64,000 nt of DNA from Ashinkailepas kermadecensis (GCA_034440615.1 JAOTOM010002242.1:31883-95882); one strand, 5' to 3'. Counted from the stretch's first letter, positions 22,258 through 33,937 are shown. Notes: generated by a model not told the origin, from the sequence alone. Program-made: numbers and translations.

Positions 22258-23134
22258 AAAATCAATCCATTTCATTAAAACATTAAAGTTTTACGCTCGA
22301 TCAAGTTCTTTTGCAATCATATTTATCTTACGCTGTTGTTGTGCATCTTCAGATCAATCGCTTCATCAAGCGCGCCGCCTGCTGGGTGTGCGAATTGAGG
22401 ATGTCTTCGCTGCACCAGAGGATAGTGTGGTGCCAAGCATAAACAACTTGGTAATACAAGTGGGTGGTATACCACTGATGACAGCTGCTAATGAGCTGGA
22501 AGCGCGTGTTGCGCTCACACTCTCTTTCTCATTGTTTCACCTGGGTAGTTCTTCAGAAACTCGACACCCAGAAGGCCTGTTTCAACACAGCACCCTGTCG
22601 AATTCCCAAGGAAGTTGCTATATGGGGTTGTCTAGGGCCGGGAATACGAATCTGAACTTTTTAGGTCCCTAGGTCTCACGGTTTTTACGTCACGATGACG
22701 TCATATACTGACTTTTTTCTGCTCATTGCAAATTTCAATGCGATATAACTCCGAGGTTTATCATTATTTTTTCATTCTGTAAAATGTTTTGTAAAGCAAA
22801 CGTAGTATGGTATTGCATAATATTTTTTTTGAATTTTTACATCCATGCTTTATTATTTTTTACATTATATATTTTATATAATATCATTTTTCGAAAAATG
22901 TATAAGTGTCGATTTTCGAAAAACATCCATATTCTGATTCTCCGTGCAATTCTGTATACGAAACAATCAACGATAGAGTGGGCGCACTCTTGGGACAACG
23001 TCATAAAAATCGAAAAAAAACATACCACCTGATGTGCCTCCATTTGGAGTAGCGTTGTGAAGAGCTGAGCGCGAGTGTGGCTGGTGGATCCAGTGAGGGT
23101 GGGGATTGGGCGGGGGTATGGGGGAGGAGCATGA
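22258..23134. other. Unassigned sequence
   Basis: AT-rich in 22780-22920. No gene recognised. Confidence 0.35.
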
Positions 23135-23456
23135 GCGTCGCCACCGGGGGGTCAGGGGGGGTCGGACCCCCCACTTTGAAAATTAGGGGGGTCGACCCCC
23201 AAAAAAACAACCGGTCAACGATACAAACACCGGACATCCGACATCGCTTCCCATCCCCCCCCGGTCACAGCACTTTCCCTTAAAACTACCAGACATTAAC
23301 ACACAACCGGTCAACAATACAATCACCAGACACCGAGCCGACATCGCTTTCCCCCCCCCCCGGTCGAGAAGTCCTGGGCCTGGACTGGCCCCCCTAAACC
23401 GTGTGGCTAGATCCGTCCCTGGGACCGACCCCCCAAATAAAAATCCGTGGCGACGC
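23135..23456. mobile_element. Short G/C-tract element with GCGTCGCCAC termini
   Basis: GCGTCGCCAC at 23135-23144 is mirrored by GTGGCGACGC at 23447-23456. Inside the left end are two G/C palindromes, including GGGGGGTCGACCCCC (23186-23200). The centre holds a direct repeat: AACCGGTCAACGATACAA... (23208-23273) and a close copy (23302-23372). No coding frame. The same terminal motif recurs at 36823 and 43624. Confidence 0.65.
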
Positions 23457-24115
23457 CCTTGGGGAGGAGACCAGAGTTTCTGTGGGCTGCGTCAGTCGTG
23501 TACAATGAGTGGCATCTTTATGGGAAGAGGGACTGAGGGGGGGTTCAGGGCACTGTACAGTGTAGAATGGTGTCCCTTGCGATATAATAGGATGCCCCAC
23601 GCGACTGAACGGATAGAAATTCCGATTTCCTCTGGATTTTTATATTTAAGACATTCTCCGGGCTTCAAAGGAATGCGTCGGAGAAAGGTTTATTTTCGAT
23701 TAACGACAGTTTTCACTAGTTTGAATGTTGAGGTCCGCGAAGTCGCATATGCGGCCACCTGAGTCGCGCTTCTGGGCCGAAAACAGTGGAAGCTCCTCGT
23801 GCCCTTCACAAGTTTTGCTGAAGCGAAACGCTGTGACAGCATTGTCGCTGTCTTCTCGATGTCCGCCTGGGAGACGTAGATGAATTCGATCCCTGTGGGA
23901 CGAAATTTTCATCAGCTCCCTTGCAAGTATTTGTCATCCCGATCGCACAATCTTCGATCTTTTCAGCATTTCACATATGCAATATTTTTACGAGTATCTA
24001 GAAAACGGGTAAGAAATGCGCTACTTTCACTCGCCCTTTTCACGGGTGTCATAGCGAACGGACTATTTATTTGTTTATAAAGACCAGTTGTTGATCCTGG
24101 GTAACCAGTGAAGGC
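23457..24115. other. Unassigned sequence
   Basis: Overlapping short frames on both strands without recognised domains. Confidence 0.35.
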
Positions 24116-25525
24116 TTAGGTATATTGAGCTGATGTGCCCTGAATACCCAAAATCCCGCGAAAATTAGAATCTGACAGAAAATTGCGAAAAATGGCGCTA
24201 GGTGGTGCTAATAAAAAATGATTTTTGCAATTAGGAACAGTACCTGATATGTGTGTCGAGCAGAATTTAAACATAGCTTCCGGGTTCAATATCTGGTCTC
24301 CGTCTGGCCGCTGAATGCTTGCCCTTGCCGTCAGGCGTTTCACGGTCCCACCTACGCCGTCGCACGGACCTTTTCCATGGCAGGTGGCAAAATAATGCCA
24401 CTCGCAGTCAACGTTGAAGTACTGCTTGTGCAGACACATGTTCCTTATATTATGTTTATTCTTGTATTGTGCTGCACAGCCGTCTGTAAAGTAATGCACC
24501 TTTCTGACATTTTCATTCTCGGATTTCATCCGTTCCAGAACCTTTGTTTGGAACGCGTAAACTGAGGCTGTATTGTGGTGCAGATCGTCACTTATGACGC
24601 AATAGCTTTTGGTTTGCAGTGACCCGTCTGGGACTCGCGTTGTAACGTTGTAACGTTACAACGCGTTGTAATGTTGTACAACGTTACGTTCGCGTTGTAA
24701 CGTTATTCGTCGTTCGACGAATGGATGGACAGTGGCCTGTGCGTTCTCCCAATGGTAGCCTTGTACTGCATCTTGCACCAGAAAGGTGTAGTTTTCGGAA
24801 AAATCTCCGGAGATCATGGCCTCATCCTCGGGTAGTTGTCCCTTCAGAGCTTTTAGAAAGTCATTCTGTACGCGCGCTGTATAGTGGTACCTGGTTAGCT
24901 TTGATAGGGCATTAGTAAGCCCCTCGATAAAATCTTCAACGGTCTGCGTCATGTTTACCATCGTGGTTCGATCCGTGCTGATCCACTGTCTAAATTCCAC
25001 TTCGTCAGTCTCTGCCAAACTCGGCATACTGGTCAGAAAATTCCTGAGCTCGTTGACTCCGGGACACTTGTCACATTGCCGAAACATACATTCTTCGTTT
25101 TCCACGGAGCAAACAACTTTCTTCATAAGATCAACGACAGACAAATCGTGACGTATGGCTTGAACCATCAATTTCGGGTTTTGATGATGAATACATACGC
25201 AAACTGAATGCGTTCCGCTAGCGCCGGCTAGCACGCACCAAGGTGGTCGCAGACTAGCGAATGTGGAGAACCCAACAGGCTGAGGAGTTTGCTCCTTGTA
25301 TTGATGGTAGGCTTCTCTCAAATTCGAAAGGACCAGTCTCTTCTGGTAAGTTCGCCTTATACCATCCTGACATCGCACACTGACCACGTCTTTCTGTCCT
25401 GGTAGTGGTCTACTGATGTCGTCCTGCTGGTATAAATTAATGACCTCGTCTTTTTTATTCTGGGAGTGAGCAGCAATCGACAGTTTCCTGTCAGTTGTGC
25501 CCAAAATTCCATGCGTCGCTTTCAC
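24116..25525 (-). pseudogene. Transposase-like gene remnant of an unnamed invertebrate family
   Basis: Two minus-strand frames (25525-24656 and about 24630-24116) are halves of one protein. The first has FASLRPPWCVLAGASGTHSV near residue 89, a cluster of Cys near 139-154, and SGDFSENYTFLVQDAVQGYH near 239. The second begins with CVISDDLHHNTASVYAF, then HYFTDGCAAQYKNKHNI and FATCHGKGPCDGVGGTVKR. From memory of general protein families, this layout occurs in many unnamed arthropod and cnidarian proteins. The spaced acidic residues in GDFSEN, FTDG and PCDG look like a D-D-D catalytic triad, which is my inference. The frame is broken at 24636-24711 by an ACGTTGTAACGTT-type repeat. The 5' side ends in C-rich sequence at 25526. 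Confidence 0.7.
24636..24711. repeat. ACGTTGTAA-type simple repeat breaking the transposase-like frame
   Basis: About 76 bp built from CGTTGTAACGTT units and their inverse. It falls between the conserved VHPFV and CVISDD regions of the surrounding coding sequence and shifts the frame. Confidence 0.85.
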
Positions 25526-27465
25526 TTCCCGAGCTTCCCAACCCCTCCCCCCCCGCCCCGCTCAGCAACACATCCGCCACACGGGCGCGCTCACCGACAT
25601 CGCTCCCCCGCCACCCCCCCCCACCCCCAGTCAGCAACACTTCCGCCGCCAAGGAAGGTTTGGTGCCCTTTTGGTGCTGAACTTGGGCCCCTTTGGTGAG
25701 ATGCCCCCCCTGACAGAGTTCCTGGCTACGTGCCTGCTCACAGACCGCTGCGTATATGGTCTACATTCAGAAGAATTAGTGACAGGTTACGTAAAACCGG
25801 ATGTATATTTTAGAAATTTCATGAAATGCAGCGAGTTTTGAATTGTTCTGTGCTGCTATGTCATTCTATGCCATTCTCGACTGCAGTCGCAACTTGATTA
25901 TTCTTGGACAACCGGAAATTCCCACCGTATGCAACACCGTAAGCTAGGTCTAGCTTTTCCGAGGAAGGTTTCCTCACTGTTGCTTTTCGTTCAACGATAT
26001 GGCCTAGACATTGACGATGGAGTACGCCCTTCCATGAAATGTTTCAGGTTCATTTAGCAGCTATGAGACGTGAAGGACACCCAGCAGAACTTGTCCGAGG
26101 GATAATTTAGTTGTTTCGGGCGGTGAACCGTCCCTGGAGGCTAAGGTTCAACGTTCAGCACCTGTGATTAAAACACAAGTGGTATGTTTTATTGATCATG
26201 CGGTGCATCGTCAGGGGTGGGGGGTGGGGGGGGCTGATTTAGGGTGTTCTGGAGAAGTGTTTTGTTTTGGAGTTGCACGAGTGATGAATACTCTCTGTGA
26301 TAACTTGTTATTTTCTGTGAAGTGCATTAGGGCTATGTGAACCTTACAATACGGAGTTGTTCACATGGACTGTATGTTGTCGTGTTGAAGGAGTTTCAGG
26401 TGGCCAAGCGTCTGCTGAATTGTGAATCAAGCCGGGGCAATGTGACCATATGAAGGGTTGTCACAAATTGTGACATTGTAATGAGGGCACTGAGTTTCCC
26501 AGTGGTTTCTCTAGAGTTCCGGGATGTCGTTTTATATAAATATTTGTTTGCAACGTCTCGTTAAACACGCGGCGGCCATTAAACATCAGCACTTGTGCTT
26601 TGCTTGCTTGTTTTGCTGTGTTTGTGTATGAAAATGGTACTAATCGTGGGCACTATGGGAGATGCATGGATACTAGTTGTAGAATCCATTTGGTTCTTCG
26701 AGACGACAAGTCGTTTAGAAGTATCCAATAGATTCTACAAGTAGTATATGTGCATTTTTCAAGGGTTCTACGATAAATACTATTGTCGTTTTCCTGAGAT
26801 GCTTGGATTAGCGTCAATGTACTAGAACGAGTACCTAAGCATTTCAGTACCTTGGAAGTACTACCATCAGAGCCACTGCTGGTGTTTATTTTGCACCCAT
26901 GATACAAATTGGATGCTAGTCTTACCCTAGTACCCTACGGGGGCTGAAATATGCGGTTAGCATGATACGGGTAGTAGGATATTAGCACCATGCTAGCATC
27001 AAGGTACTAGCTAACATGGTACTACAGGTAGCGCCATGGGTACTGTGATAAGAATCTAAATGCTACAGGGGCGATACTGGTAGCACCATCTAGATTGTTT
27101 AAAAAGCACCTTACGGCTGCTGGTTTTTGCTGCACCGATTAGCACCCAAGGGGTTCTTCTTTTTTAACAGTGCAGTACACCTTGCAGTTTCTTCACATGC
27201 ACTGCAGTAACAACAGTGAGTAAATGTTGGCCCAGATATCAATCATGCAGGCTGGTGCGCTTTGGTACATGCAGCATTCCAAGACCATGGAACACTGTGC
27301 AGCAAATGGAAACTGGCGCCGGCATGTAGCTGGGGGTTGTCTACCGGTTCGGTATATTTTGGGGGGACACAGCGCGGTTTTTAGGGCCATGGCGTGAACT
27401 TGGAGATTCGCTGGTGTGATTGATTTTTGTGGGCCTCGACGCGAGATCTCTGGGCTTCCCTGCAC
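25526..27465. other. Unassigned sequence
   Basis: C-rich at 25540-25640 with a partial duplication of CAGCAACACWTCCGCC. GGTACTA-type short motifs recur at 26640-27100. No gene recognised. Confidence 0.4.
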
Positions 27466-28167
27466 TTAGTTTGGGGCCATGATGGGAATTTCCAGGCCAT
27501 ATTTTTCCCGGCGCGAGTTGCCGGGCCCGACTAGAACCCCTCTGGCACGCCGAGGGGCCATGGCACCCTTAGCCCTCCCGGTTGCCTTACTAGACACGGC
27601 TAACGCGGCGAACAATTCATGTGCTGCTCGTGTATATCGCGGTCTGGCTGATGGGGCTGGAAGCTCTCGCGTGGTGTCTCCGATTGCACCCTGCTCTGCA
27701 CTCGCCGTCCCTTCCAACCCTGAAGTCGTAGCGTCCGACGAAAAATCCTGTCGTGGAAGATTTGATGAAGTGCTTCAGGTCCAGCCGGCGTCGATCACTG
27801 GAGGTCGGAGCGAAGAGCATGCAATGTGCACGTTACTGCCTGTGTGCGCGCAGTACAGGTAACAATTGCAGCCGACGAGCGTGGCCGTGGTGGCAGTAGG
27901 TCGCCGTCGGAGCTGGTAGTCGGCGGTGGCACTCAAAGTCGGCAGGAGGTGACGCTCAGAGGTGACAGGTGCCGGGACTTAAAGGTGAGAGAAATTCAGT
28001 GGCATTCAGAGGGGAAATAAGTTGAGAACCACAAGTCGGAGCAGGAAGCCAGCAGGAAGACATCCGTCGGAGCAGGAGGTAAACGGTGGTGGCAGGAAAA
28101 GGAAGCAGATTAACGAGGGGGCAGCCAGTGTAGGGAAAGGCGGAGAGGAAGAGGTAAAAAGTCTGAC
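27466..28167 (+). promoter_or_regulatory. GC-rich upstream region of the lectin-like gene
   Basis: CpG-rich sequence with overlapping open frames on both strands but no recognised protein. It could hold the promoter and 5' untranslated exon of the gene at 28168. I see no convincing TATA box or splice site, so this is inference from position. Confidence 0.3.
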
Positions 28168-28872
28168 ATGTCGGTGTGGGTGTTTTGCCTTCTCTACTGG
28201 GGGTCGTCTGCCAGCGCTATGCGTTTCGGTCAGTTCGACAGGAACGGAGAGAACAGCGGCCTGGCAGCGTCCTGCCCCAATGAGGAGCTGTCGCGACACC
28301 CCTCCCGTAGTCTGCTGCATTGCGCTAACCTCTGCTTGAAGGCGGGTGATGCCTGCGTCGGCTTCCGCCGCTCGTCGTCGACTTGCGTCCTCTTCTCAGC
28401 ACCACCCCAGGATCAGAGCGGCACGTACAGCCAACACTGGAAGCCTCCTCCGGCCGGCTACAGCTCATGCGGTCGCACTGCCTACCGCGTGTATCCGCCC
28501 ATGTCGCGAGACGCCATCAAAGGACAGTGCGCGGCTGACGGGGGCCGGATGGCCATACCCCTGACGGCCACCGAGCGGTGCTGCGTCCAGATCCTGATCG
28601 ACCATGCCGGCGCAACTCCAGGCTTCAGCTCTCGCAGACTCGGTAACAAAAATGCCGGCTACTTGGGTGCGATCGTTCACGGACTGCCGTCCGACTACAC
28701 CACCACCGACCTGAACGGCGTGGAGATACAGGTGCCGCAGGATGCGTGGGCGTCGGGACAGCCAATCTTAAAAGTCAGTCTGAACTTCGCAGTGCTGCTG
28801 GACGAAAAGTACTACGACTGGCGCGGTACGGCTACACTAATGAACGTCTGTGAGGTTCGTCTGCTACCGTAG
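28168..28872 (+). CDS. Secreted PAN-like plus C-type-lectin-like protein, single exon
   Basis: This 234-residue frame begins with a hydrophobic signal peptide (residues 1-17, cut likely after SSASA), preceded by a start context with G at -3. Residues 36-73 hold five Cys in a PAN/apple-like spacing (CPNEEL, HCANLC, DACVGF, STCVLF). Residues 101-234 resemble a C-type-lectin-like fold: C121 before ADGGRMAIPL, a WASGQP segment at 194-199, YYDWRG, and a final Cys in NVCEVRLLP. The Ca-binding EPN or QPD and WND motifs are not evident, so sugar binding is uncertain. It is likely extracellular, with a role in recognition or adhesion. No intron is visible. It could be a real single-exon gene or a retrocopy. 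It is the best host-gene candidate here. Confidence 0.72.
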   Translation: MSVWVFCLLYWGSSASAMRFGQFDRNGENSGLAASCPNEELSRHPSRSLLHCANLCLKAGDACVGFRRSSSTCVLFSAPPQDQSGTYSQHWKPPPAGYSSCGRTAYRVYPPMSRDAIKGQCAADGGRMAIPLTATERCCVQILIDHAGATPGFSSRRLGNKNAGYLGAIVHGLPSDYTTTDLNGVEIQVPQDAWASGQPILKVSLNFAVLLDEKYYDWRGTATLMNVCEVRLLP

Positions 28873-28986
28873 TTGCGAAATCTACTCCTGGCATCGTCTT
28901 TGGACTTTTGTTGGGTTCGGCACTTCGGCCTCCTCAGGCCATTTCGTGCCATAATGAGAAAATGTATATTGTGTTATGCTAAATAA

Positions 28987-30240
28987 TTAAGTTGATAAAT
29001 CTTGGAACAGGTTTGTATTGCGGAGAAAATTGACAAGTAGTTTGATGAGGATTGGATGGTCATCGCCTAATAGTATAGGCAGAGTAAAAGGAATTTTGTG
29101 TGTATGGCAAAAATCCGTCAGTGCTTTTCGTGGGCCTTGGTGCTTCTGACAATGAAGGAGAATATGTGGAACTGTAAGATATGTATTGCATGATGAGCAT
29201 GAAGGTCGAGGTGAAGCCGTGTATATATATCGATGGGTAAGAAAACTATGGCCAATGTGTAAGCGTGATAGGACTTTATCTTCGTGTCGGTTTTTTTGAA
29301 AAGATGATGCCCATGGTTCAATAGTAGGCTTGATGAGTCGTAATTGTGTATGGTTTGTGTTTTGTGTCCAGTTTTGTGTCCAAAAAAGTCGAATTATCTG
29401 TTGTATTAATGATTTAATGCTGTCAAAATGTGGTGGTATTTCTGTAATGTTTGGAAGTTGTAATGATTGTTTTGCTAATTTGTCGGCTTCTTCGTTTCCT
29501 GGGATGCCGCAGTGGCTGGGCACCCACAGGAAACGGACCCTCACGCCCATCATGTAAAGTGTTTGAAGTGTGTCATAGATGGAAATATGGCAATGGTGTG
29601 AAAAAGAAAGTGAAGAAAGCGATTGAAGAACAGATTTTGAGTTAGAACAAACAACGACGCTGCGCATGGGGTGAAAAAGGAAACGATTACGAATATAACG
29701 AAGGGCAATGAGAATGGCGCGTAGTTCGGCAATGAAGATGGAAGTTCCGTTTGGTAGGCGATGTTCTGTTGTGTGTGTACCCGAAACAATGGCGTTTCCT
29801 GTGGTGTTAGTATCCTTAGATCCGTCAGTAAATATAAAGGGAATATGACGATATCGAGACCGAAGCTGGTGGAATTTTTGTTTGGCATATTCTGGACAAA
29901 GTTGTGATTTTGGGGTGGTGGTTACATCAAATATGTGTCGTTCGGCCATCTGCCACGGTGGTGTAGTAGGCTGAGGAAGAAAAGTAATTTGTTGAATATT
30001 ATATTGAACTTGTGTAGAAAATGTTTTAACACGTGAAGCTATGGTAAGACCGGTTCGCTTTTCGGCTGGACCTAAATAGTTGTAGTGTAAGTTTTGGAGA
30101 ATTTGCAATGATGCGTGTGTGGTGTGGTGTTCTTTAAACTTAATTTTTGCGGCATAACTGAGTGTTTGTTCCTTTCTTCGTAGAGCTAATGGTGGAATTC
30201 CTGATTCGGTTTGTAGAGAAATAAATGATGCGAGAAGTAG
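28987..30240 (-). pseudogene. I/jockey-type LINE ORF2 C-terminus with RNase H
   Basis: A 373-codon minus-strand frame (30108-28987) extends upstream without a start codon to about 30240 (IPPLALRRKEQTLSYAAKI). It carries an RNase H domain: FIFTDGSKD (first Asp), FIAELRAIL (Glu), CSNSKSVLQSL where Asp is expected, and VPSHCGIPGNEEADKLAK. A zinc-knuckle-like tail follows (CSSCNTYLTVPHILLHC). This matches the end of I/jockey-type non-LTR retrotransposons that encode RNase H. The 5' side is truncated at a GC-rich minisatellite. The Asp-to-Asn change would be expected to disable RNase H. The frame is otherwise well kept. Confidence 0.9.
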
Positions 30241-30253
30241 TCATTGTACGGAG

Positions 30254-30452
30254 TAAACGTGGGCACGGCGCACGCAAATTGCGCCGCTGCGCCGCTGCGC
30301 CGGCGGCGCACCATAAAAACAGGCGGCGCAGCGGCGCCGGCGCGAATTCGAAAGAAACCGGCGCAACGGCGCGCGGCGCAAGTAAAAAATCCGCGCCGCT
30401 GTCCGCGCCGCTGTCCGCGCCGCTGTCCGCGCCGCTGTCCGCGCCGCTGCCC
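30254..30452. repeat. GC-rich minisatellite
   Basis: GCGCCG-rich sequence with inverted segments, ending in five tandem copies of the 12-mer CCGCGCCGCTGT (30391-30450). It abuts the truncated end of the LINE. Confidence 0.9.
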
Positions 30453-31049
30453 AGCTTTAGCGAGCGATAAAAGACGACCTAAGAATCCGACGCGGCAAAC
30501 ACATATGTACCTGACTTCCTGTTACGTGTAGTATTATAAGTAATTATACTAACCATATACATTAGTAAAAGTAACTACCTGTAAAGTTCTATATACATTA
30601 CTAAATATTTTAGTAACCTTTAAAACCTTGAAACCTTTAAAACCTTACGGTAGGGTTTTGACTTTATAGGGTAAACTGAAAGGTGTCAGACTGAGAGAGA
30701 CTCAGACATTGCATTTTTTTAAATATTAAAAAAGGTAATTACCAAAAAGTAATTGGGGTGCCATTGTAAAGGCAACACCCCACAGACACTTCAGTTTTGT
30801 TCATTGCAATCCTTCAGAAATAAATAGAAGAAATTGCTCCTAATGGCGCCCTAGGCTTGTCAGAGCGTATAGAATTTGTAATCTAGGGTAAAGATTTTCG
30901 TCGTTTAGAGCAGCTGATTGCCACTACAGTGCGAGTCTCTAGTCTCTACCCTGACTGGAGTGCTGCACAAACACCAGATTTTTAAATCTATTTTACTGAA
31001 GATGAGCATTTGGTTACTTTTATAATCATCTTTATTGGTGTATGTCTTT
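30453..31049. other. Unassigned sequence
   Basis: AT-rich. Nothing recognised. Confidence 0.35.
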
Positions 31050-31106
31050 ACACACACACACACACATACACACATACCTATATATATATATACAGATATA
31101 TATATA

Positions 31107-31172
<66 letters not shown>
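31050..31172. repeat. Compound (CA)n/(TA)n microsatellite
   Basis: Alternating CA then TA with short ACCTA and ACAGA interruptions. The open frames over it are artefacts. Confidence 0.97.
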
Positions 31173-31175
<3 letters not shown>

Positions 31176-31251
31176 ATGTCCTTCTTTTCAATTTTCAAAA
31201 TAGGTAACACGTATTCCGTATCTAGTTCAGGAATGTCCGTATTTCCTTGTC

Positions 31252-31478
31252 AATCATTGTGGATATATTAAAAGCTAAGTTGATATTCAAGATCCAGAAA
31301 CGACCCAATGTTAGATGAAAAAAGTGCAATATATATTGTGACGTTTTGGCCATAGGCCATGATCAAACAATGGCCTATGGCCGAAACGTCACAATATATA
31401 TTTGCAATTTGTTTTCTTACATTGAGTCGCTCCTAGATCATGAAGATCAACTTAGCTTTTAATATATCCACAATACGT
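31252..31478. mobile_element. 227-bp foldback with about 108-bp arms
   Basis: The left arm (about 31252-31360) and right arm (about 31370-31478) are inverted copies with roughly 85-90% identity, sharing GTGGATATATTAAAAGCTAA, TATATTGTGACGTTT and GGCCATAGGCCAT, around a loop of about nine bases (GATCAAACA). The GTTTCGGCC-type sequence near the loop resembles terminal sequences of Penelope-like elements, so it may be two Penelope ends head to head. That link is inference. Confidence 0.85.
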
Positions 31479-33737
31479 ATTCTTTTGCATTGCTATTTGC
31501 ATACGAATGCATTAGAAGGCTATATCGCCTGCATCCTGTTCGCCGTAATATTTAATACCGATATCGGAATCTAAAATACAGCAAAATAAGTCATCTGTCC
31601 GTATCAATGTGTAACGAAGTTCTGTTTCATGCCCACTGTCTCGCTTATGTCGGGGGTAAACTTCTTTGGCACGGTGATAGACTATGGATCTGATCGTTGA
31701 CGATAAACTCCCGGGTATATTTTCAATGACTCTCTGTTTCGATCTCAGAGCTCTGATCCAAACAACTTACCAGACACCACATGAAATTCGGCACTTATAT
31801 TTGCGTCCAATTATTTAGTTTCAATAGTGCAGCGTGATAGTCAAATTAGTGCTACAGTGCCTTTAGATAATCGACGGCTTCAATTGCTCAACAGACGATT
31901 TACACGGCCATCCCACATCTTCATACATTTTGTCATACAACAGTCACATTTTCATACAGCGTCTCAGTATCTCATCTCAAGTCCCAAGTTCCGATATTCC
32001 AAGAGGCAGCAGTTACAACAGATACTTCAGCTTACATATTGACCGGTCTTCACACACTCTACAACTTTCATCTCAAAGGACTACATTTCAACAGTCACAC
32101 AGCGACTGTCAGGCAGAGTCCTCAGACGCAACTGTGACGACTGGCCTGACGGCCAGTCGCCTTCGCTGGAGGGCCCAGCCGCTCGCGTCGACAGCTCGGT
32201 GACAAATGAGAGAGAGCCCTGGCAGCTCACCACCAGGTGAACGGCACGCGCCCAATCATCTACCCGACGAACTCTAGTGCACCGACAGGTCGCGCCGTCC
32301 CTCAGACCTCAGAGACATTCCCAGAGCTCTGGTTACGAACAGAGCTCGGTCGCTCGTGGGAATCACTGCTGACGTCGCATGTTTCGGATACACCGTACTG
32401 CAGCCTGGCGTCACAGCGCCGGGCCGCGCTTCCGACTGACGCGGCAGAGGCACTGCCTCCATCTGATCTGAGAGCCAGCTCCGAGGCTGAGTCAGCGTGC
32501 CGGCCGTCGGCACCTTGTTGGCTGACCTCAGCGCATACCTCCAGACAATACCGATACGGCGGCTCCGCGCTGCGCACAGACAGCCGGCAGATCGGGGCGT
32601 TACAGCCCATCTGTCATCTGACAGTCCACAACCACATTAACATTCATCCAGCAATCAACCAATCATTCATTATCCTTACACACATGCATAGACTATACGT
32701 ACATCTGTCCTAACGTATCTAGCACCATAGACACATTCAACATTGGCCACGGAGTATGACATCTGTTATCTGTCATCCCACACACACACACGTACAGCCC
32801 TTGACACATACCTGACATATTGTTGCCACAGTGACAGAGCCTGTCATATCACAACCATACTACTGTCAAAGCATTCATGTACTTACACACCTGTCATTTC
32901 TCATTGTCATTTATATACCTTTCATCTTTCAGCCATGTACACACACACACACACCTGCCCGACTGTTCCCAGAATAGAATCACTGACATACATCACTCAC
33001 TAACGGTCACATCACCTCACTGGCATTCACACGGCGGCGGCCTGCATCGAGGTCACACTGTCTGACGTCGGCGGTGGTAGGGTGTCAGATTGCTATGCAC
33101 CTGTTCCGGACACTGGGGAGGGTAGGAGCCAAAGTCCGCTGTTCGGCCTCGGCGACGGTCTGTGGCGTGTCAACGTAAGCTGTGAGACAGCTCGGCCGAC
33201 CCGTGGTATGTCATCTGCCGGAAACTGTCGCGACATGAATTGGGAGGGTAGGGGCTACATTTCTGAACTCAATGGGTCCCCACAATACTTTTATACAAAT
33301 GCAGTAAGCCACCAGCACCCGTACGCTACTATCAAGGAGACCAATTTGTGTTCAAGCGCCCAATGGGTGCTAAACATGCTAGCACCATCTGCGAACCGTA
33401 CCCAGGAGGTGCTGGTTTTGGGCGTGAGCACCCTTGGGGTGCTAAAGCGCACGCACCCCATGTCCGCTCGGTTCATGCACCCTGCTACTAAATATAGCCA
33501 AATGAAGGGGTGCTAGATATAAGCACCCTGCTTATATTTAGCACTTGAAATTTTGCGATGCGATGCAAAATCCAGAAAGGTTAATTCAAGCAGCCCTGTA
33601 GTGCTGGAATTTGACATCTGAAATAGCACCAAAGTGGTGCTAATCTTTTTCTACAGAGTATCCGCTGACTGATTTCAACAAGAGCACCAAGTTTACCAAT
33701 ACAAACAATACTCAATGCCAAGCAATAGCGACAGGCA
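31479..33737. other. Unassigned sequence with CTGTCAT and (CA) motifs
   Basis: GC-rich at 32100-32620, then CTGTCAT-rich and (CACA)-rich at 32640-33000. GGTGCTA/AGCACC motifs at 33340-33640. Open frames of up to 158 codons show no recognised domain. Confidence 0.35.
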
Positions 33738-33937
33738 CTGGCGGGCTGCATGATGCCGGCTGCATTGGCGGGCTGCATGATGCCGGCTCCATAGACTGCA
33801 TGATGCCGGCTCCATAGACTGCATTGGCGGGCTGCATGATGCCGGCTTCATAGACTGCATGATGCCGGCTCCATAGACTGCATGATGCCGGCTCCATAGA
33901 CTGCATTGGCGGGCTGCATGATGCCGGCTCCATAGAC
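33738..33937. repeat. Minisatellite with two alternating unit types
   Basis: Seven copies of GCATGATGCCGGCT, joined either by CCATAGACT or by longer spacers containing TTGGCGGGCT. This gives a simple higher-order pattern. Confidence 0.93.

Noticed and set aside
27479..27862. 127-codon frame as an upstream exon or separate gene
   Set aside because: No recognised domain, an overlapping frame on the other strand, and GC-rich composition that lowers stop frequency.
32237..32713. 158-codon frame in GC-rich DNA
   Set aside because: No domain or repeat-protein feature; overlaps open frames on the minus strand.
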